The position numbers and the translations under genes were made by a program. A model generated the notes under the pieces. That model saw only the letters and a program-made list of their open reading frames with translations, did not search any database and was not told where the DNA came from. A stretch of 64,000 nucleotides of DNA. Origin: Odobenus rosmarus divergens. Taxonomy: Eukaryota > Chordata > Mammalia > Carnivora > Odobenidae. Shown one piece after another: positions 22,850 to 35,358 of this stretch. Every line of letters begins with the position of its first letter. The first letter of the stretch is position 1. The stretch is taken from positions 619,155 to 683,154 of the forward strand of contig NW_004450585.1 of the NCBI RefSeq assembly GCF_000321225.1, in the 5' to 3' direction.

Positions 22850-23050
22850 TGAAGCCAGAGTGGGTCCACACTCATTTTGCTTATTTTAACCATGTAACCT
22901 TGGAGATAAGAAGCTTCTTGGCTACTTGGTTTTCTCATCTGTAAAATGGGGGTAATCATAGTAGCCTGCCTTACGGAGTTGATTGAGTTAGCACGTGTGA
23001 ATTGCTTAGAACAATTTTACAGGGAAGTGAGCATTCGATAAAAGTTGGCC
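22850..23050 (+). repeat. MIR
   Basis: Sense MIR, with AACCTTGGAGATAAG, TTTTCTCATCTGTAAAATGG and the 3' part TTAGCACGTGTGAATTGC. Confidence 0.85.
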
Positions 23051-23159
23051 ATCATTGGCTATCAAAACTTCCTTTGGAAAGTTCCAGGCTTGAGTGGCCT
23101 GAGTCAAACTGGCTGTTTTGACAGAATTAAATGAGAAATTGCCCATTTCAGTGGTGTTG

Positions 23160-23345
23160 AAGGGGCTTAAGGGCTTGGGATCTGGCGCTAATAGTGACCT
23201 GATCTTAACAGTGATACTCCTTGGACAAGTTATTTAACCTCTCTGAGCTTCAGTTTCCATATCTACTGTATAGTATAATACACTGAATTCAAACTATAAC
23301 AATATCCACGCTATGGTGTTACTTCAGAATGAAATAAATTAATAT
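23160..23345 (+). repeat. MIR
   Basis: Sense MIR, with TTGGACAAGTTATTTAACC and TCTCTGAGCTTCAGTTTCC. Confidence 0.85.
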
Positions 23346-24149
23346 GCATCATGTATACGAAGTCATTGGCATATGCTTGTCACATCCATTCTTAATATGA
23401 TATGGCCCAAGTTAACCATTAGAATTAGATATTTCTGGCCAGTAGAGCAGAAGATTTTACATTTATCTCCTCTCTTTCCAGTTCTTAAATTTTTGCTTGG
23501 CTACTTTACATGAAAATACCACTCTGTGACTTGAATTATTGGACTGGACAAAATCAGTTAATTGTCAAATCTAGTTTGTGCTCTCTGGGCACAGTCTAAG
23601 ACGCTTCTTAATTTTAATATCTGACCTCCCCAACATTTCATCTAAATGAAAGTCTTTGTTTTATATAGCAAATATTGCCAGAAAACAGCAAATATTTTTG
23701 TTCTTTTGACTTGAGTGGTGTTTTCCAAGTGACTCATTCTGAACTCTTTAAGTGGAATGGGCACTCTGGTGATAAACTTCTCCAAAAGAGTTGGTTTTAC
23801 AAAATGCAGATGCCGCAGGAGGTGAGCTCCATGGGCTGGTGATACAAAGAGCTTGCCCTTGCTTGGGTGGAAGTAGGTTAAACTGGGAGTAATGTGAGGG
23901 AACCAGAGGCTCAGGGAAGGCCCAGGGGAAGAGTGAGGTCTATCTGACTGGGAAGTGGTTGGGCCGAGCGAAAGACGGGGAATTGCAAATGGTTCCTGAG
24001 GGTGGTGTAGTAGGAGTGACGCTGTGGGGGATGATGAGATAGTGTAGTTTAAGGGGATAAGACCGTATCTCTGTGAATGAGAATAGATTTCTACCATTCT
24101 TACACGCTGCTTGATAGCTCCACAAATATTTACCGATTTTTAAAATTTA

Positions 24150-24305
24150 ATCCTCATGCTAATTGATGCAGAATTGGTACTGCCCTCACTTTCTGTGGGT
24201 GGGAGGAAGAGAGGCCTAGGGTAACGTGGCCGGTAGGAAGCAGGGCTTGGATGTGACCCCAGGTGTCCACACTTGGAATCTAGCATTTTCTCTATTATAC
24301 GGTGA
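24150..24305 (-). repeat. MIR, diverged
   Basis: An antisense MIR-like order: GGCCTAGGGTAACGTGGCC, then AGGAAGCAGGGCTTGG. Weak but consistent. Confidence 0.55.
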
Positions 24306-24619
24306 CCATTGAAAAGCTGTATCAGGGAAATCCTCCCACCCAAAAAAGTAGCCAAGGGAAAGCTAGACGTGTGGCTGAGACAGAAGAAAGAGAAGAAGCA
24401 GGGGTATTAAGTTATATGCTGTGTGTCTAGAGCGGGGACCATGGGAAGCTAGAGAAGATGAAAGAGAGCCCAGAAACCAGCTTCCTTGGCATCACATGGA
24501 TGAAAGGCCAGGTGAGGGCACACATAGTTTGGAAGGGTCTCAGATTCCCTGCAGACTTGGTTCCTAGCAGAGTAAACCTGCGCTGTTATTCCTGGGTTCT
24601 AGGGACAGTTTCATGTTAC

Positions 24620-24855
24620 AGTCCAGGTGTCAAGAACGTAGACTCGCTTGCCTGGTTCGGTCCAGGGTATGCCATTTATTAGCAAGGTGACCTTGGGCAA
24701 GGCAATCCTCTCTGTCTCAGTTTCCTCATCTATCACCCATGGATAAGAGTAGTAGCTCCCTCATAAAGTTATTGTGAAGATTAAATGAAATAATACCTGT
24801 GATGCCCTTAGAACAATGCCCAACACCCAGGAAGCACACACTGTCATTTTTAGCC
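24620..24855 (+). repeat. MIR
   Basis: Sense MIR: GTGACCTTGGGCAAGGC, TCTCAGTTTCCTCATC and TAAATGAAATAATACCTGTG in order. Confidence 0.9.
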
Positions 24856-25128
24856 CTTCAGCTTGTGCCTGGCCACTAAGCATTGCCCGCTGGAGAAGGG
24901 GTGCGCCTGTATTACAAAGTATTCTTCCTGCCCCCATGGGCTATAGTTAGCCGACATAGCTACTCTCTAAGCCCTTGGGGTCACCGTGATCATTTGTAAG
25001 GTTCTCTCATGTTTGGGCTAAGCCTCCACTCTGCTCCTGGGTGAGGTGAGCCTCCGTGACAAACAGATCTGCTTGTTCATGGAGGAGCTGCAACCCACCA
25101 GGGACCTCCGGGGAACTCAGGGAATTGA

Positions 25129-25347
<219 letters not shown>

Positions 25348-26319
25348 TAACATCAGAGGGGGAGTTCCTCATCTCACACGGTGGGAAGGGCTTGCTCTTT
25401 GTGGCCGAGGGGTGGATATGAAATTAGTAGCGCCTGGTCCTTAGCACATACTTAGGAGAGCCTGGATTCTAGGGTCTGTTGGTTTTTACATCCAGTTTAA
25501 TGGGGGATCCAAAGGGTATGGACTTTTGTAAGTTTCAGGGTCATGGTATTTTTTTTTTCCTGACATAGATTAGGCCTTGGTTAAGCTTGGATAGATCTCC
25601 TGGGCAGCTATTAATAAAGGTGGGGTACCATTGCTCCGTGTGGTTTTTTCCTTGAGATTTCTGTTTGATAGCATTATCTTTTGTCTCTCATGAATCCTAG
25701 GGGGCAGAGCACCTGGCAGGCCACCAGGGAGCTAGTTGTAGATTTTGTGAGAGCTTTTCCACAGTGCTCCATGTTCTGCTTGGGTGGCTTTCAGGGAAAC
25801 ATTCGTTCATTTCCGCATTCAAGAATGAACAGAGGAATGTATTTAACAGTATCCATTCTTCTGTGAGCTGTGTCACAAATTTGGCAGGTTGTGTTTTCAT
25901 TGTTATTCAGTTCTATGTATTTTTAAAAAAATTTTTCCCTTCTCTTTCTTTTTCACCTGATATCTAGCTATATATACAAGTTTGTAAAACTTTGATTTTT
26001 GTTAATTGTTTTTTAATTTGGTGATCAGAGCAGACAGTCTCTGTGATACTGAGTCCTTGAAATTTACTGAGGCTTTAGCCTAGAGTGTGGCTAGTTTTTA
26101 TGAATGTTGAAAATCATTCCATATTCTCCGTTTGGGTGAAGAGCTCTCTAGATTTACTTGCTTGAACATTTGTTTAGTGGATTATTTAGCTCTTGTATAT
26201 TTCTGCTTATTTTTTGTTTGCCTGTTCTAGCAGTTTCTGAAAGGAGTAGATTTAAATATCCACGGGTATTTGTTGATTTATCTTTTCTTCCTGCCATCCT
26301 CTCAGTTCTTGCTTTATGT

Positions 26320-26517
26320 TTTTTTTTTTTTTTTAAAGATTTTATTTATTGGACAGAGAGAGACACAGCGAGAGAGGGAACACAAGCAGGGGGAGTGGGA
26401 GAGGGAGAAGCAGGCTTCCCGCGGAGCAGGGAGCCCGACGCGGGGCTCGATCCCAGGAGCCTGGGACCATGACCTGAGCCGAAGGCAGACGCTTAACGAC
26501 TGAGCCACCCAGGCGCC
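26320..26517 (-). repeat. CAN-SINE with 19-bp target-site duplication
   Basis: An antisense copy. The flanks at 26301-26319 and 26518-26536 (CTCAGTTCTTG, one C/A difference, TTTATGT) are the duplicated target. Confidence 0.95.
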
Positions 26518-27454
26518 CTCAGTTCTTGATTTATGTAAGAGATCATAGGGTTAGGTAGATATAATGTGAAAGGTCACATTTGTACTCTTTTGTTTCTTCT
26601 CCCAGTATATATAGCACATGGCTGTGTCCCCTGCTTTTTTTTATTTCTTGAATTTTATATTGTCAGATATTGAGATTGATTCTCCAGCTCTCTTTTGGTT
26701 CATATTTGCTTGGGATACCTTTCTCCCTCCTCTTTGTCTTTCCTTTATGTGTACCTGTCTCTCACAGGCGATGTATTACTTGTAGCCAATCTAAGAGTCC
26801 TTAATTGGACTGCGTTTTTTTCATTCACGCTTGTGATTATTGTTTAACTATGAGTTATCTCTAACATCTTTGTTTATTTATTTTTTCTAACATCTTATTT
26901 AATATTTTTTTCTCCTTATTATATTGGTTTTTAAATTTTTTTTCTCGTTTCCTGCTTTGTAATGGATAGATAAAAAGAAACTTTCTTATCATTTAAAACA
27001 AATTCTGTTTTTGATGTTATGGCGGTTGCTCTTAAGATCCAAATTGGAGTTTATTTATCCCTATTATCATTTCTCAAATGCCGTCTTGGTCCTCTGATAA
27101 TACAAGGATCTTACAGGTTCATGTGAACCTTGGGTCTCTTTTTTCCCAGCCCTGATCCCAAGTGTGTTGTTGTTGTCTAATGTTTTTAATTCTGGAATTT
27201 TGGAAATCCTTTCCTTTTTTTTCCTGGTTCTTTTTTAGGCAACAAAGCTTACTAAGTTTTTGGCCAGCCCTATTTCCCATGTATCTTCTCCTCCGGGATT
27301 ATTTATCCTTGTATTTGAGCACTTTCTTGATGCATACTTTCAGATTGAGCCTTTATGCAGCAAACCTCCAGTGGCTTTGCACGCCTGATGACGTCTTTAT
27401 TTTGCCCTCACGTTTGAAATGTCTGCGTTCAAAGTTCTTTTCCTTCAGTGCCTT

Positions 27455-27655
27455 TTTTTTTTTTTTTCAAAGATTTTATTTGCTTATCTGACAGAGAGAC
27501 ACAGCGAGAGCAGGAACACAAGCAGGGGGAGTGGGAGAGGGAGAAGCAGGCCTCCCGCGCAGCGGGGAGCCCGATGCGGGGCTCGATCCCAGGACCCTGG
27601 GACCATGACCTGAGCCGAAGGCAGACACTTAACAACTGAGCCACCCAGGCGCCCC
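27455..27655 (-). repeat. CAN-SINE with target-site duplication
   Basis: An antisense copy. The flanks CCTTCAGTGCCTT (27442-27454) and CCTTCAGGGCCTT (27656-27668) differ at one base. Confidence 0.94.
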
Positions 27656-29984
27656 CCTTCAGGGCCTTAAGAATATCACTGCCTTGCCTTTCTGCATCGT
27701 TATTGCAGATGCAGAAAAATCTGTTAGCCAGATCTTTTGCTCTCTCTTTCTTTCTGGAAGCTTTTAGAATTTGCATTTAATCTCAGTATACTTAAATTTC
27801 ACTATGATGTGCCTTGGTGTGGGTCTTTATGTATGTTGTTTGGTGCTTTCTAAACTCTTGTGGTATGAAGTCTTGAATCTTTTTTTTTAATTCTGGGGAA
27901 TTATTAATTTTCTCCAAATACTTCCTTTTCTTTTTTATTTGTTTTAGCCTTCTTCCTTTTTGTCCGCTATTATCTGGACGCTGAAATCTCTGCTTTTATT
28001 TTCTCTCTCTCTGAATGTGTTCCTTCTAGGTGGATTCATCTTCCTGACATTCCATCCCGTCTCTCTGTTCTCTTCTTGTGTCCATTGTGCTGCTTATCTA
28101 TTGTGTTCAACTTCTGTATTTTTCTTCGTAATATTTCTCCATGATTTGTATTACAATTTCTTCTTTTACACCTTAGAGGATCTCTATTATGCTAATTAAA
28201 ATTGGTCTGTCCCCATAATCCTGCTTCATGGTGTAGACATTCCGTCTGATGCGGTCATACACGTCCCGTGTCGACTTTGGTTTGAGATTTCCTTTTCCCA
28301 GAGATGTTCACTTCCCTGCCCGGAGGTTTGTACGGGGCAAGGGCCAGAGCTTACGCTACAGGTTGGTGCCTCTGAGGGGATGTAAGAAAAGTAAGAGGTG
28401 AGCCCAGGCACCCCCAAACCACTATGGTCCCTCTGGTTTGCTGCCCCGCCTCCAAGTGGCTCTGACTGGTCAGGGCTTCACCTGTAAGCTCTGACAAAGT
28501 GGCAGCACCGGGAGGAGGGGTCTCCCTTGCTTGTAACAGAGCAGCCGGGCCAAGCTCTTGGCTGCCCGGATAATGTTAACCCTGCAGCTCCCGGTGCCCC
28601 ATGGCGTGTGGTTTCTGAGCCAGTTTCTCTGCAGAAGAGGGGATGGGGCAGCAGTGACCCTCCTAAGGCAGTGCTGGGATGAGATGAGTGACAGCCTCTT
28701 GGCTCGGTGAGTGCTATTATGGAGGCGCCACTGGGGAAACGATGGAGTGGCACCTAACGGGACAGCGGGTGCAGGGCTCTGGGAGGGCATGGCGTGTTTG
28801 GGGACCAGAACTGGGACTGGGAACTGGAGTTCAAGGGCTGGGACTGGAGAGAGGAACACAGCAATTATTTAGGACTTTCTAAGCCAGGAATAGAGGAGAA
28901 AACAGCACTGAAGACAGACAAAGCTTGAAGCTTCTAGATGCAGTGGGTCAGATCGGAAGGATCATTGTTGCGCTTGGTGTTGGCAGCCAGCGCTGGAAGA
29001 TACGTGTCACCGAGGGGCTCCAGCAGCTGTCTCTTAGTCACCATCACTCTTGACCCAGTCCTATCAGTTAGCTTGACAGCTTTGGGGCAGTTAGGGCGCC
29101 GGGATTGAATTCTGTGCTCTGTAGTCTCTGAGGGCTTTCTAGATCTCTTGCGCCCCCTCCCCTTGATGAAGCGATTGCGCTGGTTGCAGGGGCCGGCCCA
29201 GCTGCCATGCTGTGCTGCCCTGTCCCCTCTTGCCTGTAAGCCTGCCAGTCCTGCCAGTCCTGCCTTTACCAGCAGCCCAGCTACCTCTGCTCATGTCGCA
29301 GAGCAGCTGATTTTAGTGCGTGTGACTGGAGCTGCGGGACACACGTCTCACCAGGAGCCTGAAGCTGGTGCAGAGGCCTTGGGGGAGGTGACCACTTACC
29401 CCCTTGCAGAATTATTATTTCTTGTTTAGTACATATAATATTTTTCTCTATAATGTATGTATTTTAAAAGAAAGGTGTAGGCGTGATTTTTCTTCTGTGA
29501 GGTCTCTGTGGAAAATAAATGGAGGGGGTGTTCAGCTCAGGGCAGAGATTTGTAAGAGAAAAATGGTTCTGTAGTTTAGAAGGCTGCTCTGTGCCTGCCA
29601 CGGGTGCCTTGGGACCCGTGTGCCCTCAGTGAGGGTTTGGGTTGATGCAGGTGGCGCCTGGGAGGTGCTGGGTGGGGGTGGGGGGCGCATCCCCTGTGCT
29701 CAGTGGTACTGAGGCATTTTGTCGGAAATCCAGAGAGCTCTACTCTCTGCCCCTTCTTTGCCCTGTGCCTTGAAGAAGAAAAGATTAAAATGCCATATTC
29801 CTAAGAGCACGACTTTATATTTGAAGTTTTTTTTTTTTTTTTTTTTTACGTTTTAACCAAAGAGAGACTGGAATAAATATTTGATGACCATTAGTAGAAA
29901 CTAAAGGCTTTTTTTTTTTTAAACCCTGATCTACGGGTCCAGTTACTATCTTTCCATCTTTTTAAAATCAGAATACATAGTAGG

Positions 29985-30322
29985 TCAATTTTGAAAACTT
30001 TTCATTTTGTACTAATTATAGATTCATAGGAAGTTGCAGAAAAGGTACAAGGAGGTCCTGCAGATATGGTTAATTTTTTTTTTCAAAATGAAAATATCTT
30101 TACCTTTTTTTTCTGATTACATATAGATGATGTATGGTCCTTATAAGAATTTCAAACAATACCCAGAGTGTAAGTGGGAAGTGAAAATCACCTGGCATCT
30201 TATTAGCTAGAGATTGCCATCACTAATACTTTGGGCCACCCTTCCATACATTTCTCCAGACACACACGAACATGCCTACATCGTTTGCCGTAACTGGTTG
30301 TATTAAGAAGCCTGTATTTCAC
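29985..30322 (-). repeat. L1M-type LINE fragments, low confidence
   Basis: ACTAATTATAGATTCATAGG and GAAGTTGCAGAAAAGGTAC, followed by a region resembling 53.6 and 61.7 kb, fit old L1M non-coding sequence. Probably more than one piece. Orientation uncertain. Confidence 0.4.
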
Positions 30323-30338
30323 ACAATAACTTTTTTTA

Positions 30339-30894
30339 CTCTTATTTATTTATTTATTTTTTAATTTTTTTATTGTTCTGTTAATCACCATACATTACAT
30401 CATTAGTTTTTGATGTAGGGTTCCATGATTCATTGTTTGTGCATAACACCCAGTGCTCCACACAGAACGTGCCCTCTTTAATACCCATCACCAGGCTAAC
30501 CCATCCCCCCACCCCCCTCCCCTCTAGAACCCTCAGTTTGTTTTTCAGAGTCCGTCGTCTCTCATGGTTCGTCTCCCGCTCCGACTTACTCCCCTTCATT
30601 CTTCCCCTCCTCCTATCTTCTTTTTTTTTTTTTTTAACATATATTGCATTATTTGTTTCAGAAGTACAGATCTGTGATTCAACAGTCTTGCACAATTCAC
30701 AGTGCTCACCATAGCACATACCCTCCCCAATGTCTATCACCCAGCCATCCCTCCCACCCCCCACCACTCCAGCAACCCTCAGTTTGTTTCCTGAGATTAA
30801 GAATTCTTCATATCAGTGAGGTCATATGATACCTGTCTTTCTCTGATTGACTTATTTCACTCAGCATAACACCCAGCAGTTCCATCCACGTCAT
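30339..30894 (-). mobile_element. Carnivore L1 3' end, antisense, 16-bp target-site duplication
   Basis: A 5'-truncated L1 in reverse. From left to right: (TTTA)n poly(A) end, 3' UTR (CACCATACATTACATCATTAG, then ACCCTCAGTTTGTTTTTCAG), an internal poly(T), a second related 3' UTR block (AGTGCTCACCATAGCAC), and the end of ORF2 (TGACTTATTTCACTCAGCAT). The flanks ACAATAACTTTTTTTA at 30323-30338 and 30895-30910 are identical. The ORF2 part is too short to encode anything. A 128-codon minus frame inside is 3' UTR. Confidence 0.9.
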
Positions 30895-30983
30895 ACAATA
30901 ACTTTTTTTAAATATGAGAAAGAAAAAGAAAGAAAATGGCTCATTTGGAACTCTCTGCTCTGGCTTTTAGCCCTAACTTTTTT

Positions 30984-31191
30984 TTTTTTAAAGATTTTAT
31001 TTATTTGAGAGAGAGAGAGAGAGCACTAGAGAGAGAGACAGAGAGCTAGTATGAATGGGGGGCAGAGGGAGAGGGAGAAGCAGATAGCCTGCTGAGCGGG
31101 GAGCCCGCCGTGGGGCTCGATCCCAGGACCCTGGGATCATGACCTGAGCCGAAAGCAGACGCTTAACTGACTGAACCACCCAGGCGCCCCC
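30984..31191 (-). repeat. CAN-SINE with target-site duplication
   Basis: An antisense copy with a (GA)n tract. AGCCCTAACTTTT occurs at 30969-30981 and 31192-31204. Confidence 0.95.
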
Positions 31192-31229
31192 AGCCCTAAC
31201 TTTTGATTGTTCTATTTATTTGCTGATCT

Positions 31230-31500
31230 TGTCTGTCCCCCACCACCCCCCGTCTTTTTGTGTTAAAATTTTCTAAGCTACAGACAAGTTAAAAGCCTAG
31301 CACTGTGAATACCCATATGCCCTTCATCTAAATTCACCAATTATTGCCTTTTTTGCTTTACTTCTCTTTATATAAACCATCGTGAACAATTTTTTTATGA
31401 ATCATTTGAAAGTAAGCTGCAGAAATCATGACACTTCACCCCTTAATACTTCAGTATGCATCTCCAAAAAATAAGGACATTTTTTTTCTACAAAACTACA
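31230..31500 (-). repeat. L1M-type LINE fragment
   Basis: The phrases CCCATATGCCCTTCATC, AAAGTAAGCTGCAGAAATC and ATGACACTTCACCCC are typical of the same old L1M non-coding region as 4130-5700. Orientation assigned by analogy. Confidence 0.5.
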
Positions 31501-31946
31501 ACACATAGTTGTAATGTGAAGTGCTCCATTTTTTCCTTTTTATATGGGAGAAAACCGAGTTTTCCCTATTGTGTGTTTCTTTCCTGTGAGTCTCCTTTAC
31601 TACTAACATAAAACACTTCATTTCTGACACTTCTGGTCACCAAATGTGTGGACGTTTTCCTCCACACCAGGCAACTCTCTGTGACACAATCTGGGTGTCC
31701 TATAATTTAATTCAATTCTGATACTCTCTACCCAGAGACAGTGTCATATCCCACAGGTTAAAGGCTCAGTCCCACAGACTGTATCCTTCCCCTTCTACAG
31801 AATTCAGGGAAGCACTTACGTTTACCAGTTCATTAAAAATACATTAAAAGATAGAAATGAGCAACCAAATGAAGTGATAACGTAGGGTGAGGTCTGGGAG
31901 GCTCCGAGTGCAGAAGCTTCTGTTCCTGTGGGGTTGGGATGTGTCA

Positions 31947-31959
31947 CCCCCCCCCCCCC
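31947..31959 (+). repeat. C13 homopolymer
   Basis: Thirteen consecutive C within intron 2, a likely length-variable site. Confidence 0.9.
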
Positions 31960-32512
31960 GTATGGATGTATCTGCCCATCTGGAAGCTCTCTGAACCCCA
32001 TACTTTTGGGATTTTATGGAGGCTTCCTCACATAGGCATGATCAAGTGTTAAGTCCATTTCCAGCCCCTCTCCTCTTTCTGGAGGATGAGGGAGGGGGGC
32101 AGGGCTGAAAATTCCTGGCTGCTAATCAAGGTTTGGTGTTTCTGGTGACCAGCCATCACCCAGGAACCATCCAAGGAGCCCACCCAGAGTCACCTCATTA
32201 AGACAAAAGATGCTCCTAATGCTCTTATCACTTAGGAATTTTTATAAGGCTTTTAGGGGCTCTGTAGGGAACTGGGGGCAGAGACCAACATATGTATTTC
32301 TTATTATTTCATAACAGTGCATGCATGGATTTTTTTTTCCAATGTGTTCTAATCCACAAAAGTTGCTCAAATTATCTGAAATGTAGCCAGTGGGAGACCT
32401 TTCAAGATGGCTCCAGGGACGCAGTGAATGTAATGGATGTATATTAGCTGAAAAGCGAGGGGACCATGGTTAGTGTAGCAAGTCAGCATCCCAAGACTTT
32501 GGGATTACTTTT

Positions 32513-32727
32513 TAAAAAAATTTTTATTGTTATATTAATCACCATACATTACATCATTAGTTTTTGATGCAGTGTTCCATGATTCATTGTTTGCATATAA
32601 CACCCATGCTCCATGCAGAAGGTGCCCTCTTTAATACCCATCACCAGGCTAACCCATCCCCCCACCCCCCTCCCCTCTAGAACCCTCAGTTTGTTTTTCA
32701 GAGTCCATCGTCTCTCATGGTTCTTCT
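32513..32727 (-). mobile_element. Carnivore L1 3' UTR, antisense, 12-bp target-site duplication
   Basis: A 215-bp antisense L1 3' UTR, nearly the same sequence as the first block at 30360-30570. It is flanked by GGGATTACTTTT at 32501-32512 and 32728-32739. It is severely 5'-truncated and lacks ORF2 sequence. Confidence 0.9.
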
Positions 32728-32779
32728 GGGATTACTTTTAAGGTCTCACATTCTCCATTTCAGAATGGTGATGGTGATG

Positions 32780-32990
32780 TTAATACTTCTGATGAAGGCA
32801 CCTGTCAAACACTTCATGTGTATTTTCTCACTTACTCCTACAACTGTTGTTATCCCCATTCTGTAGATGAGGAAATTGAGGCCCAGGAAAGATTAAGTGA
32901 GACCCAGGGAGGACCAGGGCCACACTGAATAAATGAGGAAATGAGATTTTTAAACTCAAAGCCTATGGCTTTCACTGCTATCCTAGTAAT
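32780..32990 (-). repeat. MIR
   Basis: Antisense MIR: CCCCATTCTGTAGATGAGGA and AATTGAGGCCCAGGAAAG, with the preceding TCATGTGTATTTTCTCA. Confidence 0.85.
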
Positions 32991-33460
32991 ATAGTGTAAG
33001 TGTAGATTAATCTCTCCTAGGGCAGACTTGCAGGGGGAAACTTGAGCTCAGAAAAAATATAGAGGATTTACCTCTTCATGTTTCTTCTCAAAACTACTTT
33101 CAGAAATTGCCCTCAGTGGGCCAGTCAGACTCCCAATTGCTTAAATAAAACAGGCCAGGAGTTCTTGAATATATTTAAGGAAGTTAAGGAAAATTAAGTA
33201 TTATTTTTAAAAGATATGTTTTTAACACTAATATAACCAATTCTGAAAAATTGAAGTTCATGGAAAGATCATCTGCATCTCTTACTCTTGCCAATTACTT
33301 TAAACATTTTTGTGTTTCTCTTTTTAATATTTTTTGAATTCATCTAATTTTTAATTAGATATGATCAGAGTGTCTTTAAAATGTTGTCTCCTATTTTTTT
33401 ATCTAGGAAGCAAGCAGTTGATCTTTTTTATTTTTATTTTATTTTTTTATTATTATTATT

Positions 33461-33651
33461 TTTTAAGATTTTATTTATTTATTTGAGAGAGAGGGAATGG
33501 GAGATAGAGAGCATGAGAGGGAAGAGGGTCAGAGGGAGAAGCAGACTCCCCGCGGAGCAGGGAGCCCGATGCGGGACTCAATCCCGGGACTCCAGGATCA
33601 TGACCTGAGCCGAAGGCAGTCGCTTAACCAACTGAGCCACCCAGGCGCCCC
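33461..33651 (-). repeat. CAN-SINE
   Basis: An antisense copy preceded by a T/A-rich low-complexity run. The T/A-rich flanks make the target-site duplication ambiguous. It lies directly against the 3' end of the L1 on its right. Confidence 0.93.
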
Positions 33652-34126
33652 TATTTTTATTTTTATTGGAGTATAATAGACATGCAATGTTATGTTAGTT
33701 TCAGGGGCACAACAATGATTTGACAATTATATACATTACAAAGTACTCACCACAGTAAGTGTAGTTACCATCTGTCGCCATACAAAGTTATTACAATATT
33801 ATTGACTATATTTTCCATACTGTACTTTTCATCCCCATGATCTTATAACTGGAAGTTTGTACCTCTTGATCCCCTTCACGTATTTTGCCTAATCCCTACA
33901 TCCCTTCCCTCTGACACCCACCAGTTTGTTTTCTGTATTAATGAGTCTGTTTCTGGTTTGTTTGGTTGGTTTTTTTAGATTCTACATATAATATTCCACA
34001 TATAAAGGAGATGGTATTTGTCTTTTCTGTCTGATTTATTTCACTTAGCATAATACTCTCTAGGTCTATCCATATTGTTGCAAATGGCAAAATTTCATTC
34101 TTTTCTATGGCTGAGTAATATTCCAT

Positions 34127-34172
34127 TCTATCTATCTGTCTGTCTATCCATCCATCCATCCATCTATCCATC
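34127..34172 (+). repeat. TCTA/TCTG/TCCA microsatellite inside L1
   Basis: A compound tetranucleotide tract at the position where L1 carries the (TATA)-like stretch before ACCACATCTT. Confidence 0.85.
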
Positions 34173-34361
34173 CCACATCTTATTTATGCGTTCACTTATT
34201 GATAAGACACTTGTGTTGCTTCCATACCTTGGCTATTATAAATAATGCTGCAGTAAACATAGGGGTGCATATATCTTTTCAAATTAGTGTTTTGTTTTCT
34301 TTGGGTAAATACCTAGTAGTGGAATCACTGGATTGTATGGTGTTTCTGTTTTTAATTTTTT

Positions 34362-34553
34362 TAAAAGATTTGTTTGTTATTTATTTGAAAGAGAGAGAGT
34401 GCACACAGGGGGAGGGGCAGAGGGAGAGAAAAACTCAAGCAGACTCTGCACAGAGTGCAAAGCCCAATGCGGGGCTTGATTACATGACTCAGATCACTAC
34501 CTGAGTCAAATCCAAGAGTCAGACACATAACTGACTGCGCCACCCAGGCGCCC
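34362..34553 (-). repeat. CAN-SINE nested in L1, 16-bp target-site duplication
   Basis: A somewhat diverged antisense copy. CTGTTTTTAATTTTTT occurs at 34346-34361 and 34554-34569. Confidence 0.94.
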
Positions 34554-34658
34554 CTGTTTTTAATTTTTTGAGGAACCTCCATACTGTTTTCCGTAGTGGT
34601 TGCACCGATTAAGTTTCTCACCAACAGTGCATGAGGGTTTCCTTTTTCCTACATTCTT

Positions 34659-34856
34659 TTTTTTTTTTTTAAGATTTTATTTATTTATTTGAGAGAGAGG
34701 GAATGGGAGATAGAGAGCATGAGAGGGAAGATGGTCAGAGGGAGAAGCAGACTCCCCACTGAGCAGGGAGCCCGATGTGGGACGCGATCCCGGGACTCCA
34801 GGATCATGACCTGAGCCGAAGGCAGTCGCCCGACCAACTGAGGCACCCAGGTGCCC
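34659..34856 (-). repeat. CAN-SINE nested in L1, 19-bp target-site duplication
   Basis: An antisense copy. TCCTTTTTCCTACATTCTT occurs exactly at 34640-34658 and 34857-34875. Confidence 0.96.
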
Positions 34857-35358
34857 TCCTTTTTCCTACATTCTTGCCAACACCTGTTGTTGCTTGACTT
34901 TTTGATGCTATTCTGGCTAGTGTGAGGTAATATCTCATGGTGGTATTGATTTGCATTTCCCTAATGATTAGTGACATTGAGCATCTTTTCATGCATCTGT
35001 TGGCTATTTAAATCTTCTTTGGAAAAATGCCTGTCCTGGTTCTCTGACCTTTTAGAAATCAGATTATTATTATTATTATTCTTTTTTTAGTATTGAGTTG
35101 TAGGAGTTCTTTATATATTTTGGACATTAACTCCTTATTAGATATATCATTTGCAAATATTTTTTCCTATTTGGTAGGTAGCCCTTTTGTTTTGTTGATG
35201 GTTTCCTTTGTTGTGCAAAAGCTTTTTAGTTTAGTCCCAGTTGTTTATTTTTGCTTTTGTTTCTCTTGCCTGATGAAACAGATCCAGAAAAATATTGTTA
35301 AGGCTGATGTCCAAGAGATTACTGCCTACATTTTCTTTTAGAAGTTTTATGGTCTCAG

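Larger units (their letters stand above)
26000..28200 (-). repeat. Ancient L1M/HAL1-like LINE, antisense, split by two SINEs
   Basis: T-rich sequence with the flavour of antisense old-L1 ORF DNA. Examples are TTCTCCAGCTCTCTTTTGG and GATGTGCCTTGGTGTGGG, which recur in mammalian L1M or HAL1 copies. Two younger SINEs (26320 and 27455) interrupt it. Family and exact limits are uncertain. Confidence 0.5.

Noticed and set aside
23642..24097. 151-codon minus-strand frame in FAXC intron 1
   Set aside because: No domain, no conserved motif, intronic position.
26314..26508. Recurrent short frames with similar peptides (for example at 27429, 30997, 40807, 59079)
   Set aside because: The similarity comes from antisense SINE sequence read in the same frame, not from a protein family.
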